Source of the DNA: Pseudomonadota bacterium
GTDB lineage: Bacteria > Pseudomonadota > Alphaproteobacteria > RF32 > CAG-239
Assembly (NCBI GenBank): GCA_018362935.1
Contig: JAHALQ010000002.1
Location: 1-64,000, forward strand
Direction of reading: 5' to 3'
DNA: 64,000 nucleotides
The translations under genes and the position numbers were made by a program. This document shows, piece by piece, positions 51,540 to 61,697 of the stretch (positions within the stretch are counted from its first letter, which is position 1; every line of letters starts with the position of its first letter). Below the pieces are notes generated by a model that saw only the letters and a list, made by a program, of their open reading frames with translations, did not search any database and had not been told where the DNA came from.

Positions 51540-53321
51540 ATGAATAAAAAGTCACAAATTACAATAGGTTTGGCTTTGTTGATTATGGCCTCTCTGCTCT
51601 GTGGTTCAGTCAACGCGCAGGTTCCGGTTACCGACAGCCAAAATACCAAAAGCACAATTAAAAACTGGTTTACCAACCTTAAGGAAAGCAAGGTTGTCGT
51701 CAGTACCATGAATACCGCCAAAAAAACCAGCGCTGCAATCGGCACTGCCAAAAAGGCCGTTTCCGAATATGTTTTGGAAAACAAGAAAAAAATAGAAGAA
51801 AAAATGGCCAAAGTTAAGGAATATAAAGAAAAAGCCGAAAAATACAAAGAAGACTACGAGAAATACAAAGCCCAGCTGGATGAGGGCATTGCCAAAGCCA
51901 AGGAAATGAAAGAACAGGCCGAACAGGGAATTCAGACGGCCAAAGATACCGCCGCAGCGGCAAAAGGCATGGCAGATGCCGCCAAAGACAAAGTAAACAG
52001 CAAACTCGGCCGCGAAGACGGAACGGCGGATGGTTTTGTTGCCGAAAATAACGTAACGGAAGATCTCTCTGCTGCACCGGATAACGGCGCGCAAGAGGTG
52101 TCTGCCGAGAGTTCGGTTTCGGCCGGCAGTGCGGCGGCGCAACCGGTTGTTCAGGCAAAACCCGCTGTTTCACAGGTCGTTACCTCACGTCGTCCGTTCG
52201 GCAGTGCGGCTGCGTCGGTATCCGGGGCTGTCGGAACGGTATCGGCAGGAGCAGCCGGCGGTTCCGGCACGATATCCGCGGCTGTGCCCGGCGGGCAGAT
52301 TGCCGTTGCGCCGTCGGCCGTTGTTAAAATGGACAATGCCGGTATCTCCCCAGTGTCAGGCGCTGTTGCTTCTGTTGAAGAGGCCGCCGAAGAAACGGCC
52401 GCCGGGGTTTCCGGTCAGGCAGCATTACAGGATGCTGCTGTGAAAGATTTAACGGCTTCGCCCGCAGAGATGCCGACCGAAGCGGCTCAGCTTTCAGTTG
52501 GGTCTCAGGTTAAAGACGCTGTTGCCGTCGCATCCGACAAGGCTGGTGCCGCTGCCGCTTCCGGTGCGGACAATAAAGTTATCGGCGGAAAAACTTTATC
52601 AGCTGCTCCGGCAAAAGCGGCGGCTGTTCGCGCGGTTGACGGAAAAGCCTCTGTTGTCCAAAGCCGGGAAATAAAAGACCGGCCGCAGGCAGCCGAACCC
52701 ATGCCGGCACCGGCTGTACGCACTTTGCAGGCCGTCCCGCAGCAGAATTCAGACAAGATAAAAAGGAAAAGCCTGCGCCGTACCTTTACGACTTCGTCGC
52801 TTGAAGGCTTCGGGCAGATAAGCGGCGCCGCGCCGGTCGGTTTTGCTTATGCCCTGGAACTTCCGGACGATTGCAGCGATGTTAATAACACGCGTGTTTT
52901 CCCGCGGACGACTTGCATGTACTGCGGGCTGAGCTCTTCCAAAGCAAAAAACAAAGGGGCTATAGACGAATGCCTGCTGAGTATCAACAAAGAGTCCGTC
53001 AAAGCGCAGGCTTATTCCGGCCGCGATGCGCCCAAAGCCTATCGTAAGGGCAAACTGGAAATAGCAGCGGCGATGATTGCCGAAAGTTATCGCGCCGCGA
53101 ATAAAGCCGAAACCTTTTATGACAATAAAGTTGCGCCGATTGCCGAAGCGCCCGAAGCGGTTGAACAGGATGCGCTCGCCAATCTTGTTGAATTTAACAA
53201 AGTGATTAACGAACAGCTCAATGACCTGATGCAGTTGTACAGTTCCAAACTGACGCTTCAGGCGTACATGAATTACGGAAAATATAACTTCAAGCCCGAG
53301 GAAGAGGAAGATGAAGAATAA
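51540..53321 (+). CDS. Exported coiled-coil protein with Cys-containing C-terminal domain (VirB5 position)
   Basis: A 593-residue protein. Signal peptide 1-26 (ending VNA), a charged coiled coil (about 45-160: KKKIEEKMAKVKEYKEKAEK), a long Ala/Val/Ser-rich low-complexity region (about 170-400) and a C-terminal domain with a Cys block (DDCSDVNNTRV and TTCMYCGLSSSKA, then DECLLSI) and helices. AGGAGGT precedes ATG 51540. It lies where VirB5 normally is. The C-terminal domain resembles the next gene's product. I cannot assign it to VirB5 by sequence. Confidence 0.65.
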   Translation: MNKKSQITIGLALLIMASLLCGSVNAQVPVTDSQNTKSTIKNWFTNLKESKVVVSTMNTAKKTSAAIGTAKKAVSEYVLENKKKIEEKMAKVKEYKEKAEKYKEDYEKYKAQLDEGIAKAKEMKEQAEQGIQTAKDTAAAAKGMADAAKDKVNSKLGREDGTADGFVAENNVTEDLSAAPDNGAQEVSAESSVSAGSAAAQPVVQAKPAVSQVVTSRRPFGSAAASVSGAVGTVSAGAAGGSGTISAAVPGGQIAVAPSAVVKMDNAGISPVSGAVASVEEAAEETAAGVSGQAALQDAAVKDLTASPAEMPTEAAQLSVGSQVKDAVAVASDKAGAAAASGADNKVIGGKTLSAAPAKAAAVRAVDGKASVVQSREIKDRPQAAEPMPAPAVRTLQAVPQQNSDKIKRKSLRRTFTTSSLEGFGQISGAAPVGFAYALELPDDCSDVNNTRVFPRTTCMYCGLSSSKAKNKGAIDECLLSINKESVKAQAYSGRDAPKAYRKGKLEIAAAMIAESYRAANKAETFYDNKVAPIAEAPEAVEQDALANLVEFNKVINEQLNDLMQLYSSKLTLQAYMNYGKYNFKPEEEEDEE

Positions 53322-53901
53322 AATCGCCATAGCCGCTGTTTTATCCGGCATCTTTATAATCGGAGCAAGCCGGGCTTACGCCGAACTGGATGACGGCACC
53401 GGCGCCGACGGCGTGCCGGTCATTTGCAGCCGTACCATGGCCATGCGCTGCGGCATAAGCTCCAAAGACGGCGGCGACCTGGATAAAATCAAGGAATGCT
53501 TTGACAAAATAGCTTCCGATATGTATGGCAGCCAAATGTATAAAACCAGCGTTCTTGAAACCCGTGACAAAATTCTTCACGAATGCAGCAAAATTTATTA
53601 TGAACTGGCCGTCAAATACAAAGCCGATGCCGGGGATTATGTCGATAAAGGGGATGAGAACGGCAATTCTGAACTCAAAACCGACAAACACGGCAAAAAA
53701 GAACAGGAAGGCAAGGTAACCGCGAGCAATTCTAAAAATCTGGTCGGACTGCTCGATGTTTATTCTTCCATAATTGTCTTAGATTCGATGGAAGTCTTTT
53801 TTGAGAATATTGCCAATCGCGAAATTTCCGAAGAGATGAAGGAAAGCGGCGAAGAAAATCTGGAAGTATCCCAGCCTGAAACGGGAGGAAGCAATGGATA
53901 A
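53311..53901 (+). CDS. Exported Cys-containing protein related to upstream C-terminal domain
   Basis: A 196-residue protein with a signal peptide (1-24, ending AYA). VICSRTMAMRCGISSKDGGDLDKIKECF aligns in spacing with the C-terminal Cys region of the preceding protein (CMYCGLSSSKAKNKGAIDECL), so the two are paralogous. Later helices contain a Cys (HECSKIYYELAVKY). The tail is acidic. It overlaps both neighbours (11 and 8 bases), which implies coupled translation. Probably periplasmic. Confidence 0.6.
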   Translation: MKNKIAIAAVLSGIFIIGASRAYAELDDGTGADGVPVICSRTMAMRCGISSKDGGDLDKIKECFDKIASDMYGSQMYKTSVLETRDKILHECSKIYYELAVKYKADAGDYVDKGDENGNSELKTDKHGKKEQEGKVTASNSKNLVGLLDVYSSIIVLDSMEVFFENIANREISEEMKESGEENLEVSQPETGGSNG

Positions 53902-55033
53902 ACGCGTTGTTTTGTCATTGTTGTTTCTCGGAATCCTGGGCTGGAGCGTTAAAGACGCCGCGGCCATTTCGGATTATGCCATTAACATAATAGACAAGGG
54001 AACCGAATATGTGGAGCAGGTCGGCCAGGTGCAAAGAGATGTCAGCTCCCAGATGAGTGAGTATATGAACATCAAGGTCGGTATTCCCGGCGACGCCAAA
54101 ATGGTGCAAAAGGCGGCGGACAAAGCCCAGAGGATAAAAAACAAAGCTGACAAATATCAGGCCAAAGCCGAAAAAATGAAAAAGAAAATGGACAAGGCGA
54201 AGGAAAAAGCCGCCGCGATTAAGGCAGAAAAGGACAAACTGCAGGCTAAGGCCGATAAAATAAAGGAACAGTACCAAAAAGCGCAGGAAAAGGTTGCCAA
54301 AGCCAAAGCTGAAATCGCCAAGGCCAAAGCCAAAGCTGACGAAGTGAAGGGCGAAATAGACAAAGCCAAACAGCAGTATGAAGACATTAAGGGGCAGGTC
54401 GAAGAAGTCAAAGCCGGAATAAATGATATTAAGGACGGTGCGGCTGTGCTTAAGGACGCGGCTCAGTCCAAGCTTGACGATGCGCGCGGACAAATCCCCG
54501 GGCAGGGTGATGAAGCGGAACAGAGCGGCGAGCCTGTTTTTGCCGACGCGGAAGATATCGAGCCGGTTGAAAATATGAATGCTGAAAATGCCGAAAAGGC
54601 AGAAGCCGAAATACAGGCCGCGCCGGTCAGCCAAGCGGACAAATTATCCGCACTGAGCAGCGCCTTACAGGAAAACGGCGTTCATACGGCGGTTGAAACG
54701 GCGGTCGCCGTACCCGATGCCGCGGCCATGCCGCAGACGCTGACCCCGGAAGAAGTTTTGCAAAAAGCGGAAGAAGTCAAACTTGACAGCCCCGAAAAAA
54801 CCGAATATTCAAGCCCGCTTGATTTGGAAGAACAACTGAAAATGCTTGATGCGGCAAAAGCCAAAGAGCTTTCGGAAAGCGCGCCGCAACATATCAGTGA
54901 CGAAGAACTTCGCGGACAGCTCAAAGCGGGCGACGATGCCAAGCTTGAGGCTTTGCGCGCGAGCCGGAGCGCAACGCGCAAAAGTTTTGAGCGCTCGCTG
55001 AATAACCCGAAAGGAGAGGCCGATGTCCGGTAA
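53894..55033 (+). CDS. Exported coiled-coil protein
   Basis: A 379-residue protein. An N-terminal hydrophobic signal sequence (1-24, ending AAA), then a helical region (about 60-200) rich in Lys/Ala/Glu heptads such as KADKYQAKAEKMKKKMDKAK, then acidic Ala/Pro-rich low-complexity sequence. GGGAGG lies before the ATG. No Cys block is seen. Function unknown; it is part of the coupled exported-protein set between virB4 and virB8. Confidence 0.6.
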   Translation: MDKRVVLSLLFLGILGWSVKDAAAISDYAINIIDKGTEYVEQVGQVQRDVSSQMSEYMNIKVGIPGDAKMVQKAADKAQRIKNKADKYQAKAEKMKKKMDKAKEKAAAIKAEKDKLQAKADKIKEQYQKAQEKVAKAKAEIAKAKAKADEVKGEIDKAKQQYEDIKGQVEEVKAGINDIKDGAAVLKDAAQSKLDDARGQIPGQGDEAEQSGEPVFADAEDIEPVENMNAENAEKAEAEIQAAPVSQADKLSALSSALQENGVHTAVETAVAVPDAAAMPQTLTPEEVLQKAEEVKLDSPEKTEYSSPLDLEEQLKMLDAAKAKELSESAPQHISDEELRGQLKAGDDAKLEALRASRSATRKSFERSLNNPKGEADVR

Positions 55034-55556
55034 AAATTTAATTATGTGCCTTATGGCTGCCGTATTAACCGGAGCAGTGCCGCATTCCGTTATGGCGTTT
55101 GATATTGCCGGCTGCCTGGATACTTATGCCAAAGAGCATAATATCAAATATGATTTGGAAAAACCCGATACCATGATACGTCCGATTATATACTGCCATA
55201 CGGTGACCGGCGCCGGCGCTGAGAGCGCCATTGAAGCGGAAGAAACCATCAATAACATAATCAACGGCTACGCGACGGAACTTTATGGCGAAGCCATTTC
55301 CGTGCGGGCGCAGATGATGGAGGATTCCAAATCCGGCTCTGCCAAAAAGCTGGCTAAAAAGGCACTGAGTTCGTTTATGGCCAAAGACAAAAAATCGGTT
55401 GTTCAGGATAAGGTTGCGCCCAATTATAAGGATATTGCCAAAAACATCAGCAAAATTATTGAACTGGAAGCCCGAATTGCCAATCTTGAAGCCGCCCGGC
55501 TGATTTCGCAGGAAAGGGACGGCGCCGAACTTTTTGAAGAGGAGGACGAAGAATGA
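55023..55556 (+). CDS. Exported small helical protein
   Basis: A 177-residue protein with a signal peptide (1-25, ending VMA) and two Cys in the first part (AGCLDTYAKEH and IIYCHTVTG), followed by helices (ETINNIINGYATELYGEAIS) and an acidic C-terminus. It overlaps its neighbours by 11 and 4 bases and has AGGAGAGG before the ATG. As with the 196-residue protein it follows a coiled-coil gene, suggesting repeated long-short pairs. Confidence 0.55.
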   Translation: MSGKNLIMCLMAAVLTGAVPHSVMAFDIAGCLDTYAKEHNIKYDLEKPDTMIRPIIYCHTVTGAGAESAIEAEETINNIINGYATELYGEAISVRAQMMEDSKSGSAKKLAKKALSSFMAKDKKSVVQDKVAPNYKDIAKNISKIIELEARIANLEAARLISQERDGAELFEEEDEE

Positions 55557-56944
55557 GAAAACTGCTTAGTCTGTTTGTTGTCCTTCTGATGCTGGGAGCC
55601 GTTCCTGCCGCAACGCCTGATGTTTGGGCTCAAGTCACCGCAGACCCGGTGAAAGAACCTTCTAAACTGAGCCTGTGGTTTGCCAAGATGAAGTCCAAAT
55701 GTGAAGAAGCCATGGATTGGGTTGCCAATTCGCAGGTCGGCCAGTTTGTCGGCGACGGCATCAAATATACCAAACAGGGCATAGCCTTTGCCAAAGAACA
55801 GTACGAAGCCGCGATGGATTTGTATAACAAGACCAAAGACGCGGTCTTAAACAGTAAGGAATATAAGGCGGCAATGGTTTCCAAGGATATCGCGCGCGAA
55901 ACGATGGTCATGAAAAAAGATTTGGAGGAAAAAAAGCAGAAACTGGAAGAAATAAAACAGCAGGAAGAACTGATAAAACAGCAGGCACAGGCTAAAATTG
56001 CCAATATTCAGTCCAATCTGAACCTGAACGAGCAGCGTATGCTTGAGGATGAAAAAAACAACGCCGGCAATCAGGCGGAAGCTTTTATGACCGAACAGGA
56101 AAAAATGCTTGAGGAAATCAACAAAGAAACCGCCGAGCAGTTGGCAAGCCTGAAAGAATCAGCAGAAATGGTCGAAGAAGAGTTTAAAAACAAAGAAATC
56201 GCCCAGGCTGAAAAAGTCGCTGACCTTACCCTGAAACTCAAGGATATTCTGGACGGCGACGGCAAAAAGAAAAAAGAAACGCGTTCTGCCCGCGAAGTTA
56301 TACAGGAACAACAGGATAAACTTTTTTTGAAAGCCGGTGAAAAGGCCAGCCTTGCGGTTGAACGCAAAAAGAAAAAAAATCGTGCCAAAGCGGTGGATTC
56401 AAGCATTGACAGCGGTATGCAGACCGCCATGGGCGAAGCCAAACAAAAACAGAGTTCGGCCAAAGACAAGGTTGATTCCAAAGCGGGCGTTGCCAATACT
56501 ATGACCGGTGAGTCGGAGGTTTCCGGCGTCAATACCGAGGTCATCGGCGAGCAGCTTAATATTATGATTAATTACATACGCCTCAATCTGGCTTACCTGA
56601 AAACACACTCGATTGCCGAGTTGAACAGCCTGCATGAGCTGGAAACTTCCGCGGCGGCCAACAAGTTCGATTTATGCGAATATACGGATCCCGAAAACCG
56701 CAAGAGCGCGTTGGAGATGGCCAAAAGCAAAGCCAAAAAAATGCAGAATAAACTGAACAATGCGGCGTCAAAAGTCGTCAGTACTTATCAAAAGGGTACG
56801 GATAAATTTAACGAGGTCAAAGACAAGGCTTCCGAGTTAAACAGCACGATTAAGGAAGGCGCTGAGGTTGCCGGCCAATTGGGCGATATTGCCAAAGAAA
56901 CCGGCAAAAGCCTGACCGGACAGGTCGCGCCCGGAATGTTTTAG
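55553..56944 (+). CDS. Exported coiled-coil protein
   Basis: A 463-residue protein. Signal peptide (1-26, ending VWAQ), an aromatic helical block (about 40-110: SLWFAKMKSKCEEAMDWVAN), then a long coiled coil (about 110-260, KKDLEEKKQKLEEIKQQEEL and EEEFKNKEIAQAEKVADL) and a C-terminal helical domain (NIMINYIRLNLAYLKTHSIAEL). GAGGAGGA precedes the ATG. Its C-terminal helix pattern vaguely recalls VirB5-type minor pilins, but no firm match can be made. Confidence 0.6.
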   Translation: MRKLLSLFVVLLMLGAVPAATPDVWAQVTADPVKEPSKLSLWFAKMKSKCEEAMDWVANSQVGQFVGDGIKYTKQGIAFAKEQYEAAMDLYNKTKDAVLNSKEYKAAMVSKDIARETMVMKKDLEEKKQKLEEIKQQEELIKQQAQAKIANIQSNLNLNEQRMLEDEKNNAGNQAEAFMTEQEKMLEEINKETAEQLASLKESAEMVEEEFKNKEIAQAEKVADLTLKLKDILDGDGKKKKETRSAREVIQEQQDKLFLKAGEKASLAVERKKKKNRAKAVDSSIDSGMQTAMGEAKQKQSSAKDKVDSKAGVANTMTGESEVSGVNTEVIGEQLNIMINYIRLNLAYLKTHSIAELNSLHELETSAAANKFDLCEYTDPENRKSALEMAKSKAKKMQNKLNNAASKVVSTYQKGTDKFNEVKDKASELNSTIKEGAEVAGQLGDIAKETGKSLTGQVAPGMF

Positions 56945-56952
56945 GAGTGAAT

Positions 56953-59900
56953 ATGATGAAAAAAATACATAAATCAGGTTTGGCCGTTTTCATCATACTG
57001 TCGATAACCGCTGTTTTTCGTACGGCCGCCGCCTTTTTTATGCCGCAGCTGGCAATCGACAACTGGCCGGTTTTCAAACCTTCGGAAACCGTTATTACCG
57101 CAGGCAAAAGTACGGCGCATCTGGCGCATACCGCCCAAAAGACCATAAATACCACGGAAAACACCCTCAATAATGCCAAAGCGGCGGCTATGGCGGCTTA
57201 CAGCGGCGAATTGACAACGCTTCTTGACGTCGGCGGAACCAATCCCGGTCAGAAAGAGGTTTCCGACTGCAATTATCTGGGTCACAAATTTAAAATGACC
57301 AAAAACGATGATGTTTCGGAACTGGTCCGGCTGTTGTTTTTGCAGTATCCGGTCAATCCCAAAAAGGATGTCGCCGGCGCCCAGAAATATGATAATTACC
57401 GCCAGATGTTTTATCGTGACAGCCTGATGGAAATTTATACGGCGGCTATCGCCATGGAAAAGGAACTGGAAACGTCGCTGAAACCTTCGGTTGATGAAAC
57501 CATCCAATGTATCAAAGGCGAAGGCACCAATTGCGGCATTCCGGCGCCGGACGGGAATAATGATTCGGCCTTTGTCGAAGGCAAGGCGCTGGAAGCGACG
57601 GCCAATGTTTATGAAATGCTGTTGAAGGTTACCGCTCTCAAAGCCCAGCTGGCCGCCGTAAAGGTGCTCGGAACCGCCAAACCGGCCAGATATATCGAGG
57701 GGGTCGAAGAAACGCCGATTACGACCGAGGACAAAAGCGCTGAAACCCCGGCCGAAGGCGCGCAGCAGCAAAGCTGTCTTGACAACGGCGCAGTCTATGC
57801 CGCGGCGCGGGTTTCCGCCAGCAGCACGCTTGCCTTTGCTCAGATTGGCATAAGCGGTTCGCTGAATACTTCCGCGGCCACTTCTTTGGCGGACATTGAG
57901 GCGCAGAGCAAACTGACCGCGGGGACATCGCAGCAGGTTGTAAACGACACTTTGGATTTTGTGATGGCGCCGGAGGACTCTTCTTCGCACCCTTATACCG
58001 ATGCGGCTGACAAAATGGCGGAACTTGATAAAATAGCCCCGCTTTCCGAACAGGTCGACAAGGCTGTTGAAGTCCATAACCTGATAGTGAAGCTGCCGGA
58101 ATATAAAAACGCTGCCGAAACGTTGAACGAGGTTAAAGAAGAATATGAGCGTGCTTTGGCGGCGCTGAAAGTGTCCAACCAATGCGCGGTCAATTACATG
58201 GCGCGCCGCTATTCCAATCCCGAGATTGCTTGGGCAGGTCGGAATCTGGGCACCCGGATAAACAATGCCGATATTCGCAAAGGGATATCCGGCTGGGCGC
58301 TGGAAGCATATGAAACGGCCAAAGCCGCGCAGACGACTTCTGACGCCGGCGAAGATGCGTCGACGCTCGACGTCGATTTTGATCAGGTCGATTTAACCGA
58401 CATCAGCGACACCCAAAAAGGCAATCAGGTGTTGAAAGACGGCGGCGCCGACAAAATCAGCAGCAGCAAAAAAGAGCAGGGTGCCAGAGAAGCCCGTGAA
58501 ACGGCAATGATTTCATGGCAGATTGGTTCCGAAGCAGCGCACCTTTCGGCCGGTTCTCCGGCCAAATGGGGCAGCGTCAGAAAAAAAGAAGCTGTTTGGA
58601 CGGATACCAAAACTTTTTATGACCAGTATCTCCTGTTCAAATATGACAATATCCGCAGCTATTTGAAGTCCTATTCCAAAAATGACGTTTTAGCCGTGGT
58701 AACGGAGCGCCTGAAAGGCAAAGAGGCTGAAATCAGCGACAATAAGAAACAACAGGCGGTCAAGCAGGTTTCGGAACAGCTCAGCAAAGAACTTGCGGCC
58801 GGCGCGGCGGAACAGGACAATACGCTGAAACAGCAGAATGCGGCACATTCGGGGCAGCTTGCCGCCTTGCAGAGCAAACGAAAAGCCATATTGGATAAAA
58901 TGGATAGTTTCCAGACCCGGCAAAAAGAGCTTTCGGACCGGCTGGCGGATTTGCGCAACAAGGCACAAGATGATGCCGTCAACTCAATGCAGGCAACCGT
59001 AACCCACAAGACGACTTTCCCGGTTGGCGGATACAGTGTTGCCGACGAAGGCAGCGAAGCTTCGCGTCAGGTAGCCGATGCCGACGGCGATGACCGGACG
59101 TTCAGCGCGGCCACGGCTCGAAACAAGGAAAATTCCGAAATCGACCAGGTCAAAAAAGACCTTGATAAGGAAAATGCCAAACTCGGCGGCCTGGAAAACC
59201 AGCTTGCGGCGGTTGACCGTGAAATTGCCGATTATAAACTCGGTGCGCCGGCCAAAGTGTCTTCGCTGCTCAGCAAAATCAAAGCGGATAAAATTAAAAA
59301 AAGCGACGCCGTTATGGATAAAATCAGCGATTTGGATATCTCATACAGCGGCGATGTCAAAACCGCCCTTATGTCCGTACTGAGCCAGAAAGCGGGCGCC
59401 AATCCGCTTCTGACACCGCTGGTTTTGTTTGAAAACATCGACAAGGCAGCCGGAAAAGCGCTTGATGATTTGTACAGCAAGGTTGATGCGCGGATAGAAC
59501 TGGCGCAAAAACAGATGGCGGCTCTCGGTGACGATTTGTATGATCCTCAAAATCATGCCCGCGTTGTTTCAATTCACCAATCCATGATTAATGACATCAA
59601 GGCCATGAGTCTGGCTGTGGCGGCAGCGGGGATCCAGACCATAGACAACATCCGGCTGTATGCCAAACTGGAACAGGCCGATACCGAACCTGAGGAGGAA
59701 GGCTATTTTGTCGGGGCAACCGCCAAAGCCCGCGATTTGAAAGCGCCGAAGGCTATTTTCGAAATGAAGCTGCCGCCTTTGCGCGAGGCGGTTCATTTTG
59801 ATGAGGTCGACTGGCAGAATGTCAGCCCCTATTCGGAAGGGATGAACAAATCCGCAACCATTATGAAAGCCGATTTTCTGAATTACGGCGGCAAAATTCC

Positions 59901-60882
59901 CGAGATATGGAAACGTCTTTTGGAAGAAAACGCTTTTGTCGAAAGGTCGATAGACCTTAAGGCCGCGTTGAACCGGGGCTGCGAGGCGGTGGCTTTTTAC
60001 CGCGGCGGCGTCATGCCCTGCAAGGTAAAAGATTCCGCGGTTATTCTTGATGTCGATGCTGACGGCAAATACATTAAGGGCAGCAGCGCCGAAAATCTTA
60101 ATACCTGCGCCGGGATAGAAATGAAGTCCGGCAAGCCGCGCCATGTTCTGCGTGAGGTCGACATCAGCTTCCCGGTCTTCTTTGCTTCCGATAAGCCTGA
60201 AAAAACCGACTGCGTTTACAGCGAACTGGGAACACTGCTTGACGCGGACGAAAGCGGAAACCTGTATTTCCGCCAGTCGGCTTATAACGCTTTTTACAAT
60301 ACGGTTTACGAGCAAAAACATTCCGACAAGGAGAAAAGCGCCAAAGAGAACCTGCTGATGTCCGTTTATGACCAGTCGTTGCTTAAGCGCAACCAGACCG
60401 GAGACTTTCTAAGCTATTTTGAAAATGAACAGTCGCAGCGCAAAAATCTGGAGGAAACGCAGAAAGACTATGACGAAATGATGCAGGCCTTTTTTGACGT
60501 CATGAAAAGCTACGGCTTTACGCCGAGCAGCAATTTTGACTTGTCTAAGCCCGGCGACTATAATCTGGCGCGACAGAAGCTCGACAGCATCAAAAACTCT
60601 GCCGTCAGCGGAGCGCTTGCCGACATCGGTCAGGTTGACACGGCCGACAATGCGGTTGTCGAAGAGCGTGTCAATATACTCAAGTCGATGATTGCGGCCT
60701 TGCAGAAGGATAAAGACGAAACCACGATTATTTCCGCGGGTGTGGACGATGATAATCATCTTGACGAAGACATAAAAAGCTCTAAAGTAAATGAGGAAGT
60801 GGCCGATAAATTCAGCAAGAGTTTGGACAAAGTGTCTGCACAGGCCAAACGCAGCCTTGAACCTTATTGTCCGAACTATTAA
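56953..60882 (+). CDS. Very large exported protein with coiled coils and Cys-containing C-terminal domain
   Basis: About 1310 residues; one N-terminal hydrophobic signal sequence (about 10-27) and no further membrane segment, so it is not a classical VirB6. Mostly helical; a coiled-coil stretch (about 600-770: LKQQNAAHSGQLAALQSKRK and EIDQVKKDLDKENAKLGGLE) precedes a C-terminal part (about 980-1120) with several Cys (NRGCEAVAFYRGGVMPCKVK, LNTCAGIEM, TDCVYSELG) and a terminal helical region. AGGAG lies before ATG 56953. A GTG two codons earlier is possible. Function unknown. Confidence 0.6.
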   Translation: MMKKIHKSGLAVFIILSITAVFRTAAAFFMPQLAIDNWPVFKPSETVITAGKSTAHLAHTAQKTINTTENTLNNAKAAAMAAYSGELTTLLDVGGTNPGQKEVSDCNYLGHKFKMTKNDDVSELVRLLFLQYPVNPKKDVAGAQKYDNYRQMFYRDSLMEIYTAAIAMEKELETSLKPSVDETIQCIKGEGTNCGIPAPDGNNDSAFVEGKALEATANVYEMLLKVTALKAQLAAVKVLGTAKPARYIEGVEETPITTEDKSAETPAEGAQQQSCLDNGAVYAAARVSASSTLAFAQIGISGSLNTSAATSLADIEAQSKLTAGTSQQVVNDTLDFVMAPEDSSSHPYTDAADKMAELDKIAPLSEQVDKAVEVHNLIVKLPEYKNAAETLNEVKEEYERALAALKVSNQCAVNYMARRYSNPEIAWAGRNLGTRINNADIRKGISGWALEAYETAKAAQTTSDAGEDASTLDVDFDQVDLTDISDTQKGNQVLKDGGADKISSSKKEQGAREARETAMISWQIGSEAAHLSAGSPAKWGSVRKKEAVWTDTKTFYDQYLLFKYDNIRSYLKSYSKNDVLAVVTERLKGKEAEISDNKKQQAVKQVSEQLSKELAAGAAEQDNTLKQQNAAHSGQLAALQSKRKAILDKMDSFQTRQKELSDRLADLRNKAQDDAVNSMQATVTHKTTFPVGGYSVADEGSEASRQVADADGDDRTFSAATARNKENSEIDQVKKDLDKENAKLGGLENQLAAVDREIADYKLGAPAKVSSLLSKIKADKIKKSDAVMDKISDLDISYSGDVKTALMSVLSQKAGANPLLTPLVLFENIDKAAGKALDDLYSKVDARIELAQKQMAALGDDLYDPQNHARVVSIHQSMINDIKAMSLAVAAAGIQTIDNIRLYAKLEQADTEPEEEGYFVGATAKARDLKAPKAIFEMKLPPLREAVHFDEVDWQNVSPYSEGMNKSATIMKADFLNYGGKIPEIWKRLLEENAFVERSIDLKAALNRGCEAVAFYRGGVMPCKVKDSAVILDVDADGKYIKGSSAENLNTCAGIEMKSGKPRHVLREVDISFPVFFASDKPEKTDCVYSELGTLLDADESGNLYFRQSAYNAFYNTVYEQKHSDKEKSAKENLLMSVYDQSLLKRNQTGDFLSYFENEQSQRKNLEETQKDYDEMMQAFFDVMKSYGFTPSSNFDLSKPGDYNLARQKLDSIKNSAVSGALADIGQVDTADNAVVEERVNILKSMIAALQKDKDETTIISAGVDDDNHLDEDIKSSKVNEEVADKFSKSLDKVSAQAKRSLEPYCPNY

Positions 60883-60895
60883 AAATGGGTGATTG

Positions 60896-61654
60896 ATGAT
60901 ACAAAACCAGATACAAAACGGAAAACAGACGCTGGCTATTGAAGATGCCGCGGCGTCTTCGCCCGAATTTATTGAAAAACTGGAACAGGAAGCAGAGGGT
61001 TTTAAGCTCTATTACTATTTGTGGCTGTCGCGCCTGTTTATCGCCACGACCGTTGTTTCCATGCTGTTCTTGGTTGCTTCGGCTTTGGCGCTTTTTCGCC
61101 TGGCGCCGATGGTAACCGTCGAACCTTTTCTGATAATCAACCAGGATTCATCGGAAGGCATAGTGCGCGACGAGCCGATTGCCATGGACATGTCCTCGCG
61201 CGACAAACTGCTTGAAACCTTTATCCGCCAATATGTTATCACCCGCAACACGGTAATTAACGATCCCCAGGAAATGCGTTCGCGCTGGATGGGCGGCGGC
61301 ATGGTTAACTTTTTGTCTTCGCCGGAAGTTTTTGAAGTTTTTGCCAAAGACGTACAGCGCCGCTGGGAAAACATGTTCAAGCAGGCTTTGGTGCGCGAAG
61401 TGGAAATCATTTCCGTTGTCCGTCAGGGCGGTGCGCGCAGCCCGGTCTGGAAAGTTGACTTCAAGACTTATGATTTGTATGACGAGGCTAACCGTAATCA
61501 GGCGCAGAAGGAAGCGACGCTGCGGGTGCGTTATTGGACGGCATCGGTAACCGCCGCCTTTATCCGCGAGCGCGTGTTTATGGGGCGCCGGCTGATTAAC
61601 CCGCTTGGCTTTACCGTAACCAGATATTCGCAGACGGAAGTCGATATATTCTGA
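60896..61654 (+). CDS. virB8: VirB8-like protein, copy 1
   Basis: A 252-residue bitopic inner-membrane protein: a cytoplasmic N-terminus, one membrane segment (about 40-65), then a periplasmic NTF2-like domain. Family features are APMVTVEPFLI, FIRQYVITRN, a central VFAKDVQRRWENMFKQ helix and the final LGFTVTRYSQTE. It is a periplasmic scaffold linking the inner-membrane complex to VirB9 and VirB10. A second VirB8-like gene follows within 330 bases. Confidence 0.85.
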   Translation: MIQNQIQNGKQTLAIEDAAASSPEFIEKLEQEAEGFKLYYYLWLSRLFIATTVVSMLFLVASALALFRLAPMVTVEPFLIINQDSSEGIVRDEPIAMDMSSRDKLLETFIRQYVITRNTVINDPQEMRSRWMGGGMVNFLSSPEVFEVFAKDVQRRWENMFKQALVREVEIISVVRQGGARSPVWKVDFKTYDLYDEANRNQAQKEATLRVRYWTASVTAAFIRERVFMGRRLINPLGFTVTRYSQTEVDIF

Positions 61655-61697
61655 GGTGTTTGACAGACGCAAATTGTTGATAAGTATAATCAACCTG

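Noticed and set aside
56974..58182. 402-codon open frame antisense to the 1310-residue protein
   Set aside because: Shadow of the coding strand; residue composition is scrambled and no family features are seen.
56953..60882. Large VirB6-like protein
   Set aside because: Rickettsial-type VirB6 proteins are large, but they have several membrane segments; this one has only the N-terminal signal sequence.
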